DNA from: Streptomyces sp. NRRL B-1347
GTDB lineage: Bacteria > Actinomycetota > Actinomycetes > Streptomycetales > Streptomycetaceae
Length of the DNA stretch: 64,000 nt
Assembly (NCBI RefSeq): GCF_000720325.1
Contig: NZ_JOJM01000012.1
Span: forward strand, 88,635 to 152,634
Reading direction: 5' to 3'
Part shown: in pieces, positions 34,913-42,506 of the stretch
Numbering within the stretch: the stretch's first letter is position 1
Layout of the letters: each line of letters starts with the position of its first letter
Notes under the pieces: model-generated
Told to the model about the DNA's origin: nothing
Database searches by the model: none
What the model saw: the letters and a program-made list of their open reading frames with translations, nothing else
Position numbers and translations under genes: made by a program

Positions 34913-36307
34913 TCACGCGCGCATCGGCAGCTCGACGACGGCCGTCGTCGGTCCGCCCTCGGGGCTGTGGACCATCAGTCGGCCGTCGACGGGGCGCATC
35001 CGCTGGACGAGGCCGGTGAGGCCGCTGCCCGCGCCGATCGCCGCGCCGCCCCGGCCGTCGTCCACGACCTGGAGCCGCAGCATCCCGTCGTGGCACTCGT
35101 CCACCGTGAGGATCACCTGCGTGGCGCCGCTGTGCTTGATCACGTTGGTGAGCAGCTCGGCCGCGCAGAAGTACGCGATGGTCTCGATGGCCGGGGTGGG
35201 GCGCCGGGGCACATCGGCGGTCAGCTCGACCGGGATGCTGCTGCGGGCGGCGAGCGTGGCGAGTGCGTCCGGCAGCCCGTCGTCGAGCACCGGTGGGTGC
35301 AGGCCCCGGGCGAGGTCGCGCAGTTCGGTGAGCGCCTCGGTGGCGTTCCGATGGGCGCCGTCGACGAGCTGCCGCACGCGGGCCAGGTCGATGGGGTCGC
35401 CGGCGGGATCAGCCCTGTCGTATGTGTCCGCCGTGCCGAGCCGCTCCTTGACCATGTCCAGGCTCATGGCGACCGCGACGAGCCGGACCTGCGCCCCGTC
35501 GTGCAGATCGCGCTCCACGCGGCGCAGCAGGGCCACCGAATCGTCGACCGCGAGGGCACGGGTTTCCTCCAGGTTGCGCACCCGGTCGGCGAGGCGGCTC
35601 GGGCCGAGCAGAGCACGCAGCAGCCAGCGGTCGGCCTCCACCACCAGCCGCGTCGGCCAGGGCGCGAGCCACAGCAGCGCCACGCCGAAGGCGAGCGCCC
35701 CGAACGTCCCGGCGAAGGTGTCCACTTCGAGGCCGCCGACGGGAACGGGTGTGAGGACGGGCATGCCGCCGGGGTCACCGGCGCTCGGCTGCTGCCCGAA
35801 GGCCGCCCACCTCAGCGGTGCCGTGACATTGACCAGACCGGTCAGCCACCACAGCACCGCGTACATCCCGAGGGCGCTCACCGGCAGTTTCACCAGGACG
35901 TACGACACGGCCCGCCAGCCCGCGCCGTCCCGCAGGCCCGCGTCGAGCCGGCCGAAGAGCCCCGTGCCCGCGGACGGCGGCTCCAGGGCCGGCAGCCGCT
36001 CGCCGAGGAGCCCGGAGGCCATGCGCCGGTGCACCGAGGCAACAGCCCGTGCCAGCCGCACCCCCGTCACCAGGATCAGGATGCCGACGACCGCGCCGAG
36101 CAGCGACACCGTCAGGCCCGCGCCCAGGGCGAACAGCACGGCCAGGACGACACCGCCCACCAGCCCGAGCGGAAAGGCGAGCAGGCAGTACGCCGTCTCT
36201 CTCCAGGCGCGCCGGGTCAGCGGTGCCCGCAGCATCATGCGGAGGAACGAACGCCCGGGGGCGGTGGGGGAGGGCGAGCGCGGGATGGCTTCGCTGGTGT
36301 CGTGCAT
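34913..36307 (-). CDS. Membrane sensor histidine kinase (HisKA_3)
   Basis: About 464 aa; the ATG at 36307 was chosen because AGGAAA lies at a usable distance, whereas the ATG at 36316 is too close to it. Four or so hydrophobic helices fill residues 35-220 (TAYCLLAFPLGLVGGVVLAV, VSLLGAVVGILILVTGV, VSYVLVKLPVSALGMYAVLW, FGALAFGVALLWLAPW). The dimerisation domain contains the phospho-acceptor His269 in VERDLHDGAQ, and the HATPase_c domain has AELLTNVIKHSG and VVDDGRGGA. It senses an envelope or drug signal and phosphorylates the response regulator downstream. It starts 16 bases after the permease gene. Confidence 0.93.
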   Translation of the reverse strand: MHDTSEAIPRSPSPTAPGRSFLRMMLRAPLTRRAWRETAYCLLAFPLGLVGGVVLAVLFALGAGLTVSLLGAVVGILILVTGVRLARAVASVHRRMASGLLGERLPALEPPSAGTGLFGRLDAGLRDGAGWRAVSYVLVKLPVSALGMYAVLWWLTGLVNVTAPLRWAAFGQQPSAGDPGGMPVLTPVPVGGLEVDTFAGTFGALAFGVALLWLAPWPTRLVVEADRWLLRALLGPSRLADRVRNLEETRALAVDDSVALLRRVERDLHDGAQVRLVAVAMSLDMVKERLGTADTYDRADPAGDPIDLARVRQLVDGAHRNATEALTELRDLARGLHPPVLDDGLPDALATLAARSSIPVELTADVPRRPTPAIETIAYFCAAELLTNVIKHSGATQVILTVDECHDGMLRLQVVDDGRGGAAIGAGSGLTGLVQRMRPVDGRLMVHSPEGGPTTAVVELPMRA

Positions 36308-36323
36308 GGTGATCATTTTCCTG

Positions 36324-37112
36324 TCAGGCGTCGCGTCGGGCGAGCAGCCCCGCGCCCACACCGAGGACGGCGGTGGTGTACAGACACAGGACGGCGAACC
36401 CGGTCCATGGCGCGAGCATGTCGGAGACCGGCTTGGCGACCGCGAGGGAGTTACCGGCGATCATGGTCGGGAAGTACTTGGCCACGGTGGGTCCCGCTAT
36501 GCCGCTGATGAGTGCGGGCAGGACGAAGGTGACGCCGACGAGCGAGGCGATGGCGCCGGCCGTGTGCCGGGTGATCGCGCCGATGCCCAGGCCCATCAGG
36601 CCGATCATCCCCAGATAGGCGCCGGACATCAGCACGGCCCGCAGCACACCGGCGTCCCCGAGGTCCGGCCTCGGCACTCCGTCGGCGAGCGCGGCGCGCC
36701 CCGCGAAGAACGTCAGGAAGGCAACGGTCTCACCCACGAGGAGCACCACCGCGCCGTACACGGAGGCTTTGGCGGCCAGCAGGAGGCGGCGGTCGGGTAT
36801 GGCGGCGAGTGTGGAGCGTATGGACCCGGAGGAGTACTCCCCGGTGACGATGAGGACGCCGAGGACCCCGATGAGCAGCTGGCCGAGGGCGACACCCGCG
36901 AGGACGTTGTTCGTCGGGTCGAAGGCGGCTGCCTTGTCCGGCGAGGGCGCCTTGGTGTTGGCCATGGTGACGACGCCGATCGCGACCATGCTGACCGCGG
37001 CGAGCAGTAGCGCGTAGAACGTTGAGCGGAGTGTCCGCAGCTTGACCCACTCCATGTGGACGGCCTGGCGAAAGCCGTACCTGGCGGTGGCGGTGGTGGT
37101 GAGGGTGGTCAT
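36324..37112 (-). CDS. ABC-2 transporter permease
   Basis: A 262-aa integral membrane protein with six hydrophobic segments (FYALLLAAVSMVAIGVVTM, ALGQLLIGVLGVLIVTGEYS, VYGAVVLLVGETVAFLTFF, AYLGMIGLMGLGIGAITRH, IASLVGVTFVLPALISGIA, LCLYTTAVLGVGAGLLA). The GEYSSGSIRSTL motif after helix 2 is typical of Streptomyces ABC-2 drug or lantibiotic-type exporters. It overlaps the ATPase gene by four bases (ATGA), showing translational coupling. Confidence 0.93.
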   Translation of the reverse strand: MTTLTTTATARYGFRQAVHMEWVKLRTLRSTFYALLLAAVSMVAIGVVTMANTKAPSPDKAAAFDPTNNVLAGVALGQLLIGVLGVLIVTGEYSSGSIRSTLAAIPDRRLLLAAKASVYGAVVLLVGETVAFLTFFAGRAALADGVPRPDLGDAGVLRAVLMSGAYLGMIGLMGLGIGAITRHTAGAIASLVGVTFVLPALISGIAGPTVAKYFPTMIAGNSLAVAKPVSDMLAPWTGFAVLCLYTTAVLGVGAGLLARRDA

Positions 37113-37903
37113 CGCGGATTCCTTTCGGTGTCGGCGGGCTTGGTGACACCGCGGGACCGCTCGTGAGCATCGGGGACGGGCTGGGTGGTGACACCGCGGT
37201 ACTCGGCGGAGCCGCTGGTCAGCGCGAAGAAGGCCTCTTCGAGCGAGCGGCCGTCCGCGGTGAGCTCCCGCACCGAGGTGTCGGCGAGCAACCGCCCCTG
37301 TCCGATCACGACCAAGTGGTCGGCGGTGAGCGCCATCTCGCCGATGAGATGGCTCGACAGCAGGACGGTGCGGCCTTCCGCGGCTAGGGAGCGCATCAAC
37401 TCCCGGATCCAGCGCACGCCTTCCGGGTCCAGGCCGTTCACCGGCTCGTCGAAGAGGAGGACCTCCGGATCGCCGAGGAGTGCGGCGGCGATCCCCAGAC
37501 GCTGGGCCATGCCCAGCGAGAACGTCCCCGCACGCCGCCCGGCGACGTCGCTCAGACCGACGACACCCAGCACTTCGTCCACCCGCGCCCGCGGGATGCC
37601 GCCGCCCGCGGCGAGCGCCGCCAGATGCGCCCGCGCGCTGCGGCCGGGATGGAACGTGTGTGCCTCAAGCAGCGCGCCCACCTCACGCAGGGGCCAGCTC
37701 AGCTCCCCGTACAGGCGTCCGGAGATCCGGGCCCAGCCGGTGTCCGGCCTGTCCAGGCCCATCACCATGCGCATCGTGGTCGACTTGCCCGAGCCGTTCG
37801 GCCCGAGGAAGCCCGTCACGGCTCCGGGGCGCACCTCGAAACTCAGGGCGTCCACGGCGGTGGTGGCCCCGTACCGTTTGGTGAGCCCTTGGACCTCGAT
37901 CAT
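37109..37903 (-). CDS. ABC transporter ATP-binding protein
   Basis: A 264-aa ATPase subunit. Walker A GPNGSGKST (34-42), signature region FSLGMAQRLGIAAAL, Walker B VLLFDEPVNGLDP and the switch His in LLSSHLIGEM are all present. The C-terminal ~45 residues are an extra hydrophilic tail. The start is ATG 37903, five bases after GGAG; a GTG one codon earlier is too close. It heads the operon ATPase-permease-kinase-regulator, an exporter with its own two-component control. The substrate is probably an antimicrobial peptide or antibiotic, by analogy only. Confidence 0.94.
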   Translation of the reverse strand: MIEVQGLTKRYGATTAVDALSFEVRPGAVTGFLGPNGSGKSTTMRMVMGLDRPDTGWARISGRLYGELSWPLREVGALLEAHTFHPGRSARAHLAALAAGGGIPRARVDEVLGVVGLSDVAGRRAGTFSLGMAQRLGIAAALLGDPEVLLFDEPVNGLDPEGVRWIRELMRSLAAEGRTVLLSSHLIGEMALTADHLVVIGQGRLLADTSVRELTADGRSLEEAFFALTSGSAEYRGVTTQPVPDAHERSRGVTKPADTERNPR

Positions 37904-38005
37904 CACAACTCCTGCGGCAAGCCCGGTCAGCGCCCGGCGTGGTCAACACACCTCACGCTAGGCCGCCCACCAGCACTGCAGGAACGGTGATTTCCTCCGA
38001 CTGAC

Positions 38006-38025
38006 CTGGGGGTTTTCCCCCAGGC
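38006..38025. promoter_or_regulatory. Palindrome in the leader of the ABC-exporter operon
   Basis: CCTGGGGG (38006-38013) and CCCCCAGG (38018-38025) with a four-base loop, about 100 bp before the ABC ATPase start. A G-run/C-run palindrome upstream of an exporter operon with a NarL-type regulator is a plausible operator. It could also act as an attenuator in the leader RNA. Confidence 0.4.
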
Positions 38026-38028
38026 GGC

Positions 38029-38077
38029 CACCGACGGCGACCACCGACGGCGACCCACGGCGACCATCCATGGCGAC
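38029..38077. repeat. 13-bp imperfect tandem repeat
   Basis: CCACCGACGGCGA occurs twice back to back (38029-38041, 38042-38054), followed by two degenerate copies ending at 38077. Lies in the 437-bp divergent gap between the ABC operon and the crystallin-like gene. No function apparent. Confidence 0.5.
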
Positions 38078-38212
38078 CACCACCCTCGCGGATCGCGGGC
38101 GACGACACCCGCCGCCGGAACCCCCACGATCCGGCCAACGAGCCCCCCTTGCGCGCCGCTCCCGCTCGTGTGGGTGATGGACGGCCGCGCGGCGTGGACA
38201 CCACGATCCGAA

Positions 38213-38304
38213 AGTGTCCGGACGTACCAGAGCGACGACAAGCACCAGAGCAGCGACCACGAGTACCAGAGCCACGACGAGTACCGGCACGCAGTGTCCG
38301 GACG
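38213..38304. repeat. Repeat cluster before the crystallin-like gene
   Basis: The 12-mer AGTGTCCGGACG occurs at 38213-38224 and 38293-38304. Between them are three imperfect 18-21 bp units beginning YACCAGAGC, all multiples of three bases. One + frame (ATG 38177 to TGA 38344) reads through them, giving polar repeats such as YQSDDK and YQSHDE, and its stop overlaps the next gene's ATG. There is no SD at that ATG, so coding is doubtful; the repeats are certain. Confidence 0.5.
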
Positions 38305-38340
38305 CGTGTCAGCGCGTGCTCGCGACACCGAGGAGGAACC

Positions 38341-38727
38341 ATGACCTACCCCAAGACCACCCTGCGCATCGCCCTGACCTGCGTGCTGGCCCTCGGCCTC
38401 ACCGGCCTCGCCCAGACGGGCGGCGCGACCGGGTCGAGAGCGGCCGCCGAGGCCCGAGAACCCGCCTGCCCGCCGCCCGGCGGCGGAAGCTGCTACTTCG
38501 AGTACTACGACGGCGACGGCCTGCGGACCATCGAGTTCGACCCCGAGGTCGGCCGCTGCTACAACACGTCCTCGGCCGGTGCCGTCCGAGGCACCAACAA
38601 GACCAACCGCAGGGTCCACCTGTGGCCCACCAGCAACTGCTCCGGGAGCGCGACCGCACTGGTCGACCCGGGCTTCTCCTGGAACGACCCGTCCCACCAC
38701 TACTACTCGTTCCGGCCGATCCGCTGA
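38341..38727 (+). CDS. Secreted crystallin-like/inhibitor I36-like small protein
   Basis: A 128-aa exported protein; GAGGAGG lies four bases before ATG 38341. Signal peptide: RIALTCVLALGLTGLAQTG with cleavage likely before the ATGSRAAAEA stretch. The mature part is small, aromatic and Cys-containing (CPPPGGGSCYFEYYDGDG, GRCYNTSSAGAV, HLWPTSNCSGSATAL, DPSHHYYSFRPIR). This fits the beta/gamma-crystallin-like fold of Streptomyces peptidase inhibitor I36-type proteins: Cys pairs, a repeated aromatic pattern and a late N/D-D. Protease inhibition is only suggested by resemblance. Ends at a strong hairpin shared with the AhpD-like gene. Confidence 0.7.
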   Translation: MTYPKTTLRIALTCVLALGLTGLAQTGGATGSRAAAEAREPACPPPGGGSCYFEYYDGDGLRTIEFDPEVGRCYNTSSAGAVRGTNKTNRRVHLWPTSNCSGSATALVDPGFSWNDPSHHYYSFRPIR

Positions 38728-38757
38728 CATCGGACATCCGCTGACACCGGAACCGGA

Positions 38758-38797
38758 CGGGCGCGGGGCCGCGGCGGAGACCGCGGCCCCGCGCCCG
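38758..38797. terminator. Bidirectional terminator
   Basis: Perfect 17-bp arms (38758-38774 and 38781-38797) with a 6-nt loop, between the convergent crystallin-like (+) and AhpD-like (-) genes. Confidence 0.85.
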
Positions 38798-38804
38798 GGC
38801 CGTC

Positions 38805-39278
38805 CTAGCCGAACTGGCCGACCTGGTAGTCGCCTCCGGGGTTCGCGGTGATGACGTTCAGCCGGTTGAAGGCGTTGATGATGGCTATCTCCGACACCAG
38901 CGCGGCGAGCTGGTCCTCGTCGAAGTGCTTGGCGGCGTTGGCCCAGGCCTCGTCGGTGACTCCACCGGCGGCGTCGGCGATGCGGGTGCCCTGCTCCGCG
39001 AGCTCCAGGGCGGCCCGCTCGGCCTCGGTGTAGACCGAGGCATCGCGCCAGGTCGCGAGCAGGTGGAGGCGCGTGGGGGTCTCTCCCGCGTGCGTGGCCT
39101 CCTTGGTGTGGATGTCGGCGCAGAAGCCGCAGCCGTTGATCTGGCTGGCCCGCAGCGCCACCAACTCGCGGGTCGCGGCGGGCAGGGTGGACTCCGCGAG
39201 CGCCCTCCCCGCCGAGGCGAGGCTCTGGAGGGCCTTGCCCGAGACCGGGTTGGCGAGGAAGTTGAGACGGGGTTCCAT
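38805..39278 (-). CDS. Carboxymuconolactone decarboxylase/AhpD-family protein
   Basis: A 157-aa helical protein. The redox motif is CGFCADIH (Cys50, Cys53, His57), the AhpD-like thiol pair plus proton-relay His, preceded by the conserved RELVALRASQINGC. Family members reduce peroxides or act in stress-linked reactions. AAGGAGACC precedes the ATG. It is divergent from an ECF41 sigma factor, and genes of exactly this CMD type are the standard partners (COE: CMD, oxidoreductase, epimerase) of ECF41 factors, so it is very likely part of that regulon. I could not find an ECF41 promoter on its own strand. Confidence 0.92.
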   Translation of the reverse strand: MEPRLNFLANPVSGKALQSLASAGRALAESTLPAATRELVALRASQINGCGFCADIHTKEATHAGETPTRLHLLATWRDASVYTEAERAALELAEQGTRIADAAGGVTDEAWANAAKHFDEDQLAALVSEIAIINAFNRLNVITANPGGDYQVGQFG

Positions 39279-39387
39279 GATGGTCTCCTTGATGTGCGCG
39301 ACAACCGGGCCGCGCTGAGTAGATGAGTCACTGTTCGGGGGCGGCGTGTTCGCCCCACGGGCGCGAGGCGTGTCCGTGCCACCGCGA

Positions 39388-39483
39388 CGAGCCGCGCCCG
39401 CCCCAGAGGTACGAGCCGCGCCCGCCCCAGAGGTACGAGCCGCGCCCGCCCGAGAGGTACGAGTCGCGTACGTCCCACCGGCA
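39388..39483. repeat. 24-bp minisatellite (about 4 units)
   Basis: Units 39388-39411, 39412-39435 and 39436-39459 are near-identical (core CGAGCCGCGCCCGCC), a fourth (39460-39483) is degenerate, and weaker echoes continue to about 39550. It lies between the divergent CMD and ECF41 genes. The 24-bp period equals eight codons, so all frames stay open through it, but no gene signal supports coding. Confidence 0.75.
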
Positions 39484-39616
39484 CGAGCCGTGCGCGCCCC
39501 GCAGACCGGAGGTCACGAGCCGCGCTCGCCCCGCAGACACGCGCCGCGCCCGCTTCACCCCTCCGACGAGACAGCCCCTGGAAATGTCAGGCGCCGTGCG
39601 CGCGACACCGCGCCGA

Positions 39617-39643
39617 TCTCACATTTCGGCAGGCTGATCCGTC
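39617..39643 (+). promoter_or_regulatory. ECF41-type promoter for the sigma factor gene
   Basis: TCTCACA (39617-39623), then exactly 16 bp, then CGTC (39640-39643). The published ECF41 consensus is TGTCACA-N16-CGTC, so there is one mismatch. It lies about 40 bp before the sigma factor ATG (SD AAAGGAG), indicating autoregulation. Confidence 0.7.
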
Positions 39644-39684
39644 GTACAGGTGACGGCAGACACGGCCAAAGGAGCAGCGACCCC

Positions 39685-40620
39685 ATGAGGACCCCGTACG
39701 AGTCCCAGAACGACCGCCTGGACCCGGGTTTGAGCGTGATCATGAGCGAGAGGCGTCAGCTGATCAATGTCGCGTACCGGCTGCTCGGCTCCCTCGCCGA
39801 CGCCGAGGACGTCGTACAGGAGACGTACGCCCGCTGGTACGCCATGACCCGGCAGCAGCGGGCGGACATCGCGTCGCCCGGGGGCTGGCTGACCAGGGTC
39901 GCGAGCCGCATCTGCCTCGATCTGCTCGGCTCGGCGCGGGCCCGGCGCGAGAGCTATGTGGGGGAGTGGCTTCCGGAGCCGGTGCCGGACCACAGGGAGT
40001 GGGCCGACGCGCGGTCGGGCGGCAGGGCGGCCGATCCGGCCGACCGGGTCACTCTCGACGAGTCGGTCAGCATGGCGTTCCTCGTGGTGCTGGAGTCGAT
40101 GACTCCGGCCGAGCGCGTGGCGTTCATCCTGCACGACGTCTTCCGCTACTCCTTCGCCGAGGTGGCCGAGATCGTCGGCAGGACCCCGGCGGCGTGCCGC
40201 CAGCTGGCCTCGTCGGCCCGTCGCCGCATGCGCGCGCCGGACGCGCCCGCGGCGACCCCGGCGGCACAACGCGCCGTCCTCGTCAGGCGGTTCAAGGAGG
40301 CGTGGGAGGCCAAGGACATCGCCGCCCTCGTCGGCCTCCTCGACCCCGATGCCGTGGGGCTCGCCGACGGCGGCGGGCTGGTCAGCGCCACGCCGCTCAC
40401 GGTGGGGAACGAGCAGGTCGCGCGCCAGCTGGTCATGCTGATGAGCATGGTGCCGGACCTGACGATCCTGGAGCGCACGGTCAACGGCCAGCCCGGCCTG
40501 GTGGTCGAACACGCGGGCGCCGTCGCGTCGGTGGTGGCGTTCGACTTCGAGGGGGACCGGATCAGCCGCTTCTGGTCGGTGCGCAACCCCGAGAAGCTCC
40601 GGCCGTGGACGACGGCCTGA
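39685..40620 (+). CDS. ECF41 (SigJ-like) sigma factor with SnoaL-like C-terminus
   Basis: A 311-aa sigma factor. Sigma2 (INVAYRLLGSLADAEDVVQE) and sigma4 (MTPAERVAFILHDVFRYSFA, EIVGRTPAACRQLASSARRR) are followed by a ~110-residue SnoaL/NTF2-like domain (FKEAWEAKDIAALVGLLDPD) instead of a separate anti-sigma factor. This is the defining layout of ECF41, where the fused domain itself controls activity. Start ATG 39685 follows AAAGGAG. The promoter just upstream matches the ECF41 consensus, and the divergent AhpD/CMD-type gene is the usual target. It ends at a 20-bp palindromic terminator facing hemC. Confidence 0.93.
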   Translation: MRTPYESQNDRLDPGLSVIMSERRQLINVAYRLLGSLADAEDVVQETYARWYAMTRQQRADIASPGGWLTRVASRICLDLLGSARARRESYVGEWLPEPVPDHREWADARSGGRAADPADRVTLDESVSMAFLVVLESMTPAERVAFILHDVFRYSFAEVAEIVGRTPAACRQLASSARRRMRAPDAPAATPAAQRAVLVRRFKEAWEAKDIAALVGLLDPDAVGLADGGGLVSATPLTVGNEQVARQLVMLMSMVPDLTILERTVNGQPGLVVEHAGAVASVVAFDFEGDRISRFWSVRNPEKLRPWTTA

Positions 40621-40642
40621 GAAGCACCGCACCTCAGCCCGT

Positions 40643-40682
40643 CGGGGCGCCGGGAGGGCGGGCCCGCCCTCCCGGCGCCCCG
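40643..40682. terminator. Bidirectional terminator
   Basis: A perfect 40-bp palindrome (20-bp arms meeting at 40662/40663) between the convergent ECF41 (+) and hemC (-) genes. Confidence 0.85.
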
Positions 40683-40686
40683 TGGC

Positions 40687-41622
40687 TCAGTGCGCGATGG
40701 AGTCGATCAGCTCCCGCGCCCCCTGCCGCAGCAGGCTCACGGCCACGGAGGTGCCGAGCGTCGCCGGGTCGAGGGGGCCCGCCCACTCGTGGGCGTTGAG
40801 GACCCGCTTGCCGTCGGGCGTGAAGACCCGCGCGCGCAGCGACAGGTCACCGCTCGCGTCGCAGCGGGCGTACCCGGCGATCGGCGAGTTGCAGTGCCCC
40901 TGGAGCACGTGCAGGAACATCCGCTCGGCCGTGGCCTCGCGCCAGGCGTCCCGGTCGCCGAGTCCGCTCACCAGGTCGATGGTGTCGGTGTCGTCCTCGC
41001 GGCACTGGAGCGCGAGGATCCCGGCGCCGATCGGGGGGCACATCGTCTCCACGGACAGCACGTCGGAGACCAGGTGCATCGAGTCGATCCGCTCCAGGCC
41101 GGACACGGCGAGCATCAGGGCGTCGGCCTCGCCCGCCGCGAGCTTCTGCAGCCGGCGGCCCGCGTTGCCGCGCATCGGCACGCAGGTCAGATGCGGGTGG
41201 GACGCGGCGAGCTGGGCGATGCGGCGCACCGACGACGTGCCGATGCGGCTGCCCGCGGGCAGTTGGTCGAGGGTCAGGCCGTCCGGGTGGATGAGCGCGT
41301 CGCGGATGTCGTCGCGCTTGAGGAACGCGGCGAACGTCGTGCCCTGCGGCAGCGGCCGGTCCGCGGGCACGTCCTTCACGCAGTGCACGGCGAGGTCGGC
41401 CTCGCCGGCCAGCAGCGCCGCGTCGACCTCCTTGGTGAAGGCGCCCTTCCCGCCGAGCTGTGCCAGGTCACCCATCCAGCGGTCCCCGGAGGTCGTCACG
41501 GGCAGGACCTCGGTACGGACTCCGGGGTGCAGGGCGGCGAGTTCGGTGCGTACGCGCTCGACCTGGGCCAGGGCCATGGGGGAGGAGCGGGAGACGATGC
41601 GGATCAGCTCGGGAGCGGACAT
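40687..41622 (-). CDS. hemC: Porphobilinogen deaminase (hydroxymethylbilane synthase)
   Basis: A 311-aa HemC of standard length. It condenses four porphobilinogens into hydroxymethylbilane in tetrapyrrole biosynthesis. Visible family landmarks are [15 protein letters not shown] at the N-terminus, the catalytic Asp in AVHCVKDVP, the Arg-rich [12 protein letters not shown] and [14 protein letters not shown], and Cys244 in [13 protein letters not shown], which carries the dipyrromethane cofactor. The start ATG 41622 has no SD; TATCGT seven bases upstream suggests a leaderless message. No hemA, hemB or hemD lies near, so this may be a second copy beside the main hem cluster that streptomycetes normally carry. 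Confidence 0.93.
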   Translation of the reverse strand: MSAPELIRIVSRSSPMALAQVERVRTELAALHPGVRTEVLPVTTSGDRWMGDLAQLGGKGAFTKEVDAALLAGEADLAVHCVKDVPADRPLPQGTTFAAFLKRDDIRDALIHPDGLTLDQLPAGSRIGTSSVRRIAQLAASHPHLTCVPMRGNAGRRLQKLAAGEADALMLAVSGLERIDSMHLVSDVLSVETMCPPIGAGILALQCREDDTDTIDLVSGLGDRDAWREATAERMFLHVLQGHCNSPIAGYARCDASGDLSLRARVFTPDGKRVLNAHEWAGPLDPATLGTSVAVSLLRQGARELIDSIAH

Positions 41623-41629
41623 GACGTAC

Positions 41630-41635
41630 ACGATA
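41630..41635 (-). promoter_or_regulatory. -10 box for leaderless hemC transcript
   Basis: TATCGT on the - strand ends seven bases before the hemC ATG, the usual spacing for leaderless messages. No good -35 is seen. Confidence 0.4.
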
Positions 41636-41812
41636 GGGCCTCGCGCGCACGGTCCCGGCACCGGCACGTCAACTAACTGGGCTACGGGACCTGGCGGTTG
41701 ACGGAGGCGTACCGTCCGCCCTTCGGCACGCGCTCGCCGCCCCCGGCGTACGGACGCGGCCGCTCCGGGGTCGGCCCCGTGCGCCGCGGAACGCCGCAGG
41801 TCGGGGCCGGAG

Positions 41813-42301
41813 CTAGGAGTCGTCGGGGTCATGGGAGCCCTGCCCGTGCCACTCCCGGGGAGAGCGGCGGGCCATGTCCTCGTCGTCGTGCGCGAAGTCC
41901 GCCAGGTCCGTCCGCGCGCTGTTGTGGAACGCCAGGATCTTGCCGTCGGTCTCCGCGTCCCGCACGATCTGTGTCCGGATCCCGTGCAACTCGCCCGCGC
42001 GCGGCCCTTCGGGGACGTGCAGCGTCGTGGCGGTGTGCAGGAGCAGGAGGCCGTCCGCCAGCGGGCGGCCGTCGAGGAGCCGGATCGCCAACCGGCTGCC
42101 CCGGTAGACCGTGTCGAAGATCTTCTGGTGCTCCTCGGCGATCACGGCCCGGCCCCGGTGGAACCGGCCCACCACGTCGACGAAGTCCGCGTCCTCGGCG
42201 AAGTGCGCCGCCAGTGCCGCACCGTCGCCCTCGTTCCACGCCCGGGCCATCCCGGCGAGCAGTTCGTCCACGCACTTGGACGTGGACTTGGACATGGCCA
42301 T
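41813..42301 (-). CDS. SgcJ/EcaC-type SnoaL-fold protein
   Basis: A 162-aa (160 if the second ATG is used) NTF2/SnoaL-like protein: [39 protein letters not shown] and [20 protein letters not shown] form the cone-shaped fold used by polyketide cyclases and ketosteroid isomerases. A charged C-terminal tail ([18 protein letters not shown]) is extra. GGAGGG lies just before the first ATG; the second ATG at 42295 has better spacing. The catalytic role is unknown. It lies upstream of hemC and downstream of two efflux pumps on the same strand, separated from them by palindromes. Confidence 0.82.
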   Translation of the reverse strand: MAMSKSTSKCVDELLAGMARAWNEGDGAALAAHFAEDADFVDVVGRFHRGRAVIAEEHQKIFDTVYRGSRLAIRLLDGRPLADGLLLLHTATTLHVPEGPRAGELHGIRTQIVRDAETDGKILAFHNSARTDLADFAHDDEDMARRSPREWHGQGSHDPDDS

Positions 42302-42429
42302 GGCCCTCCACCCCTGCTGGTTTCGCTGCTGGATCAGGACTGCGGTCCACCGGTCCCCCGCACGGAACGACGCCCTGCTCGAAGCACCGTGCCGACGGAA
42401 CGACGTCCTCCTGGAACATCGTGCCAGCG

Positions 42430-42484
42430 GACACCGCCGGTGTCGTCCGCCCGCGCCACAGTTGTGGTCGCGCCACAGATGTGG
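42430..42484. promoter_or_regulatory. Cluster of three palindromes
   Basis: GACACCG-C-CGGTGTC (42430-42444), then CCACAGTTGTGG (42456-42467) and CCACAGATGTGG (42473-42484), the last two 17 bp apart centre to centre and each flanked by CGCG or GCG. They lie after the DHA2 pump stop and upstream of the SnoaL-fold gene. Two near-identical dyads suggest an operator. No regulator gene is adjacent. Confidence 0.5.
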
Positions 42485-42506
42485 GGGCGCTGACGCCCCG
42501 CCCGCC

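Noticed and set aside
39388..39550. CRISPR array
   Set aside because: Units are directly tandem without unique spacers, and no cas gene is present; it is a minisatellite.
42361..42425. Imperfect 30-bp direct repeat (GGAACGACG-type) as an attachment site
   Set aside because: Copies differ at several positions, are adjacent rather than flanking an element, and no integrase is near.
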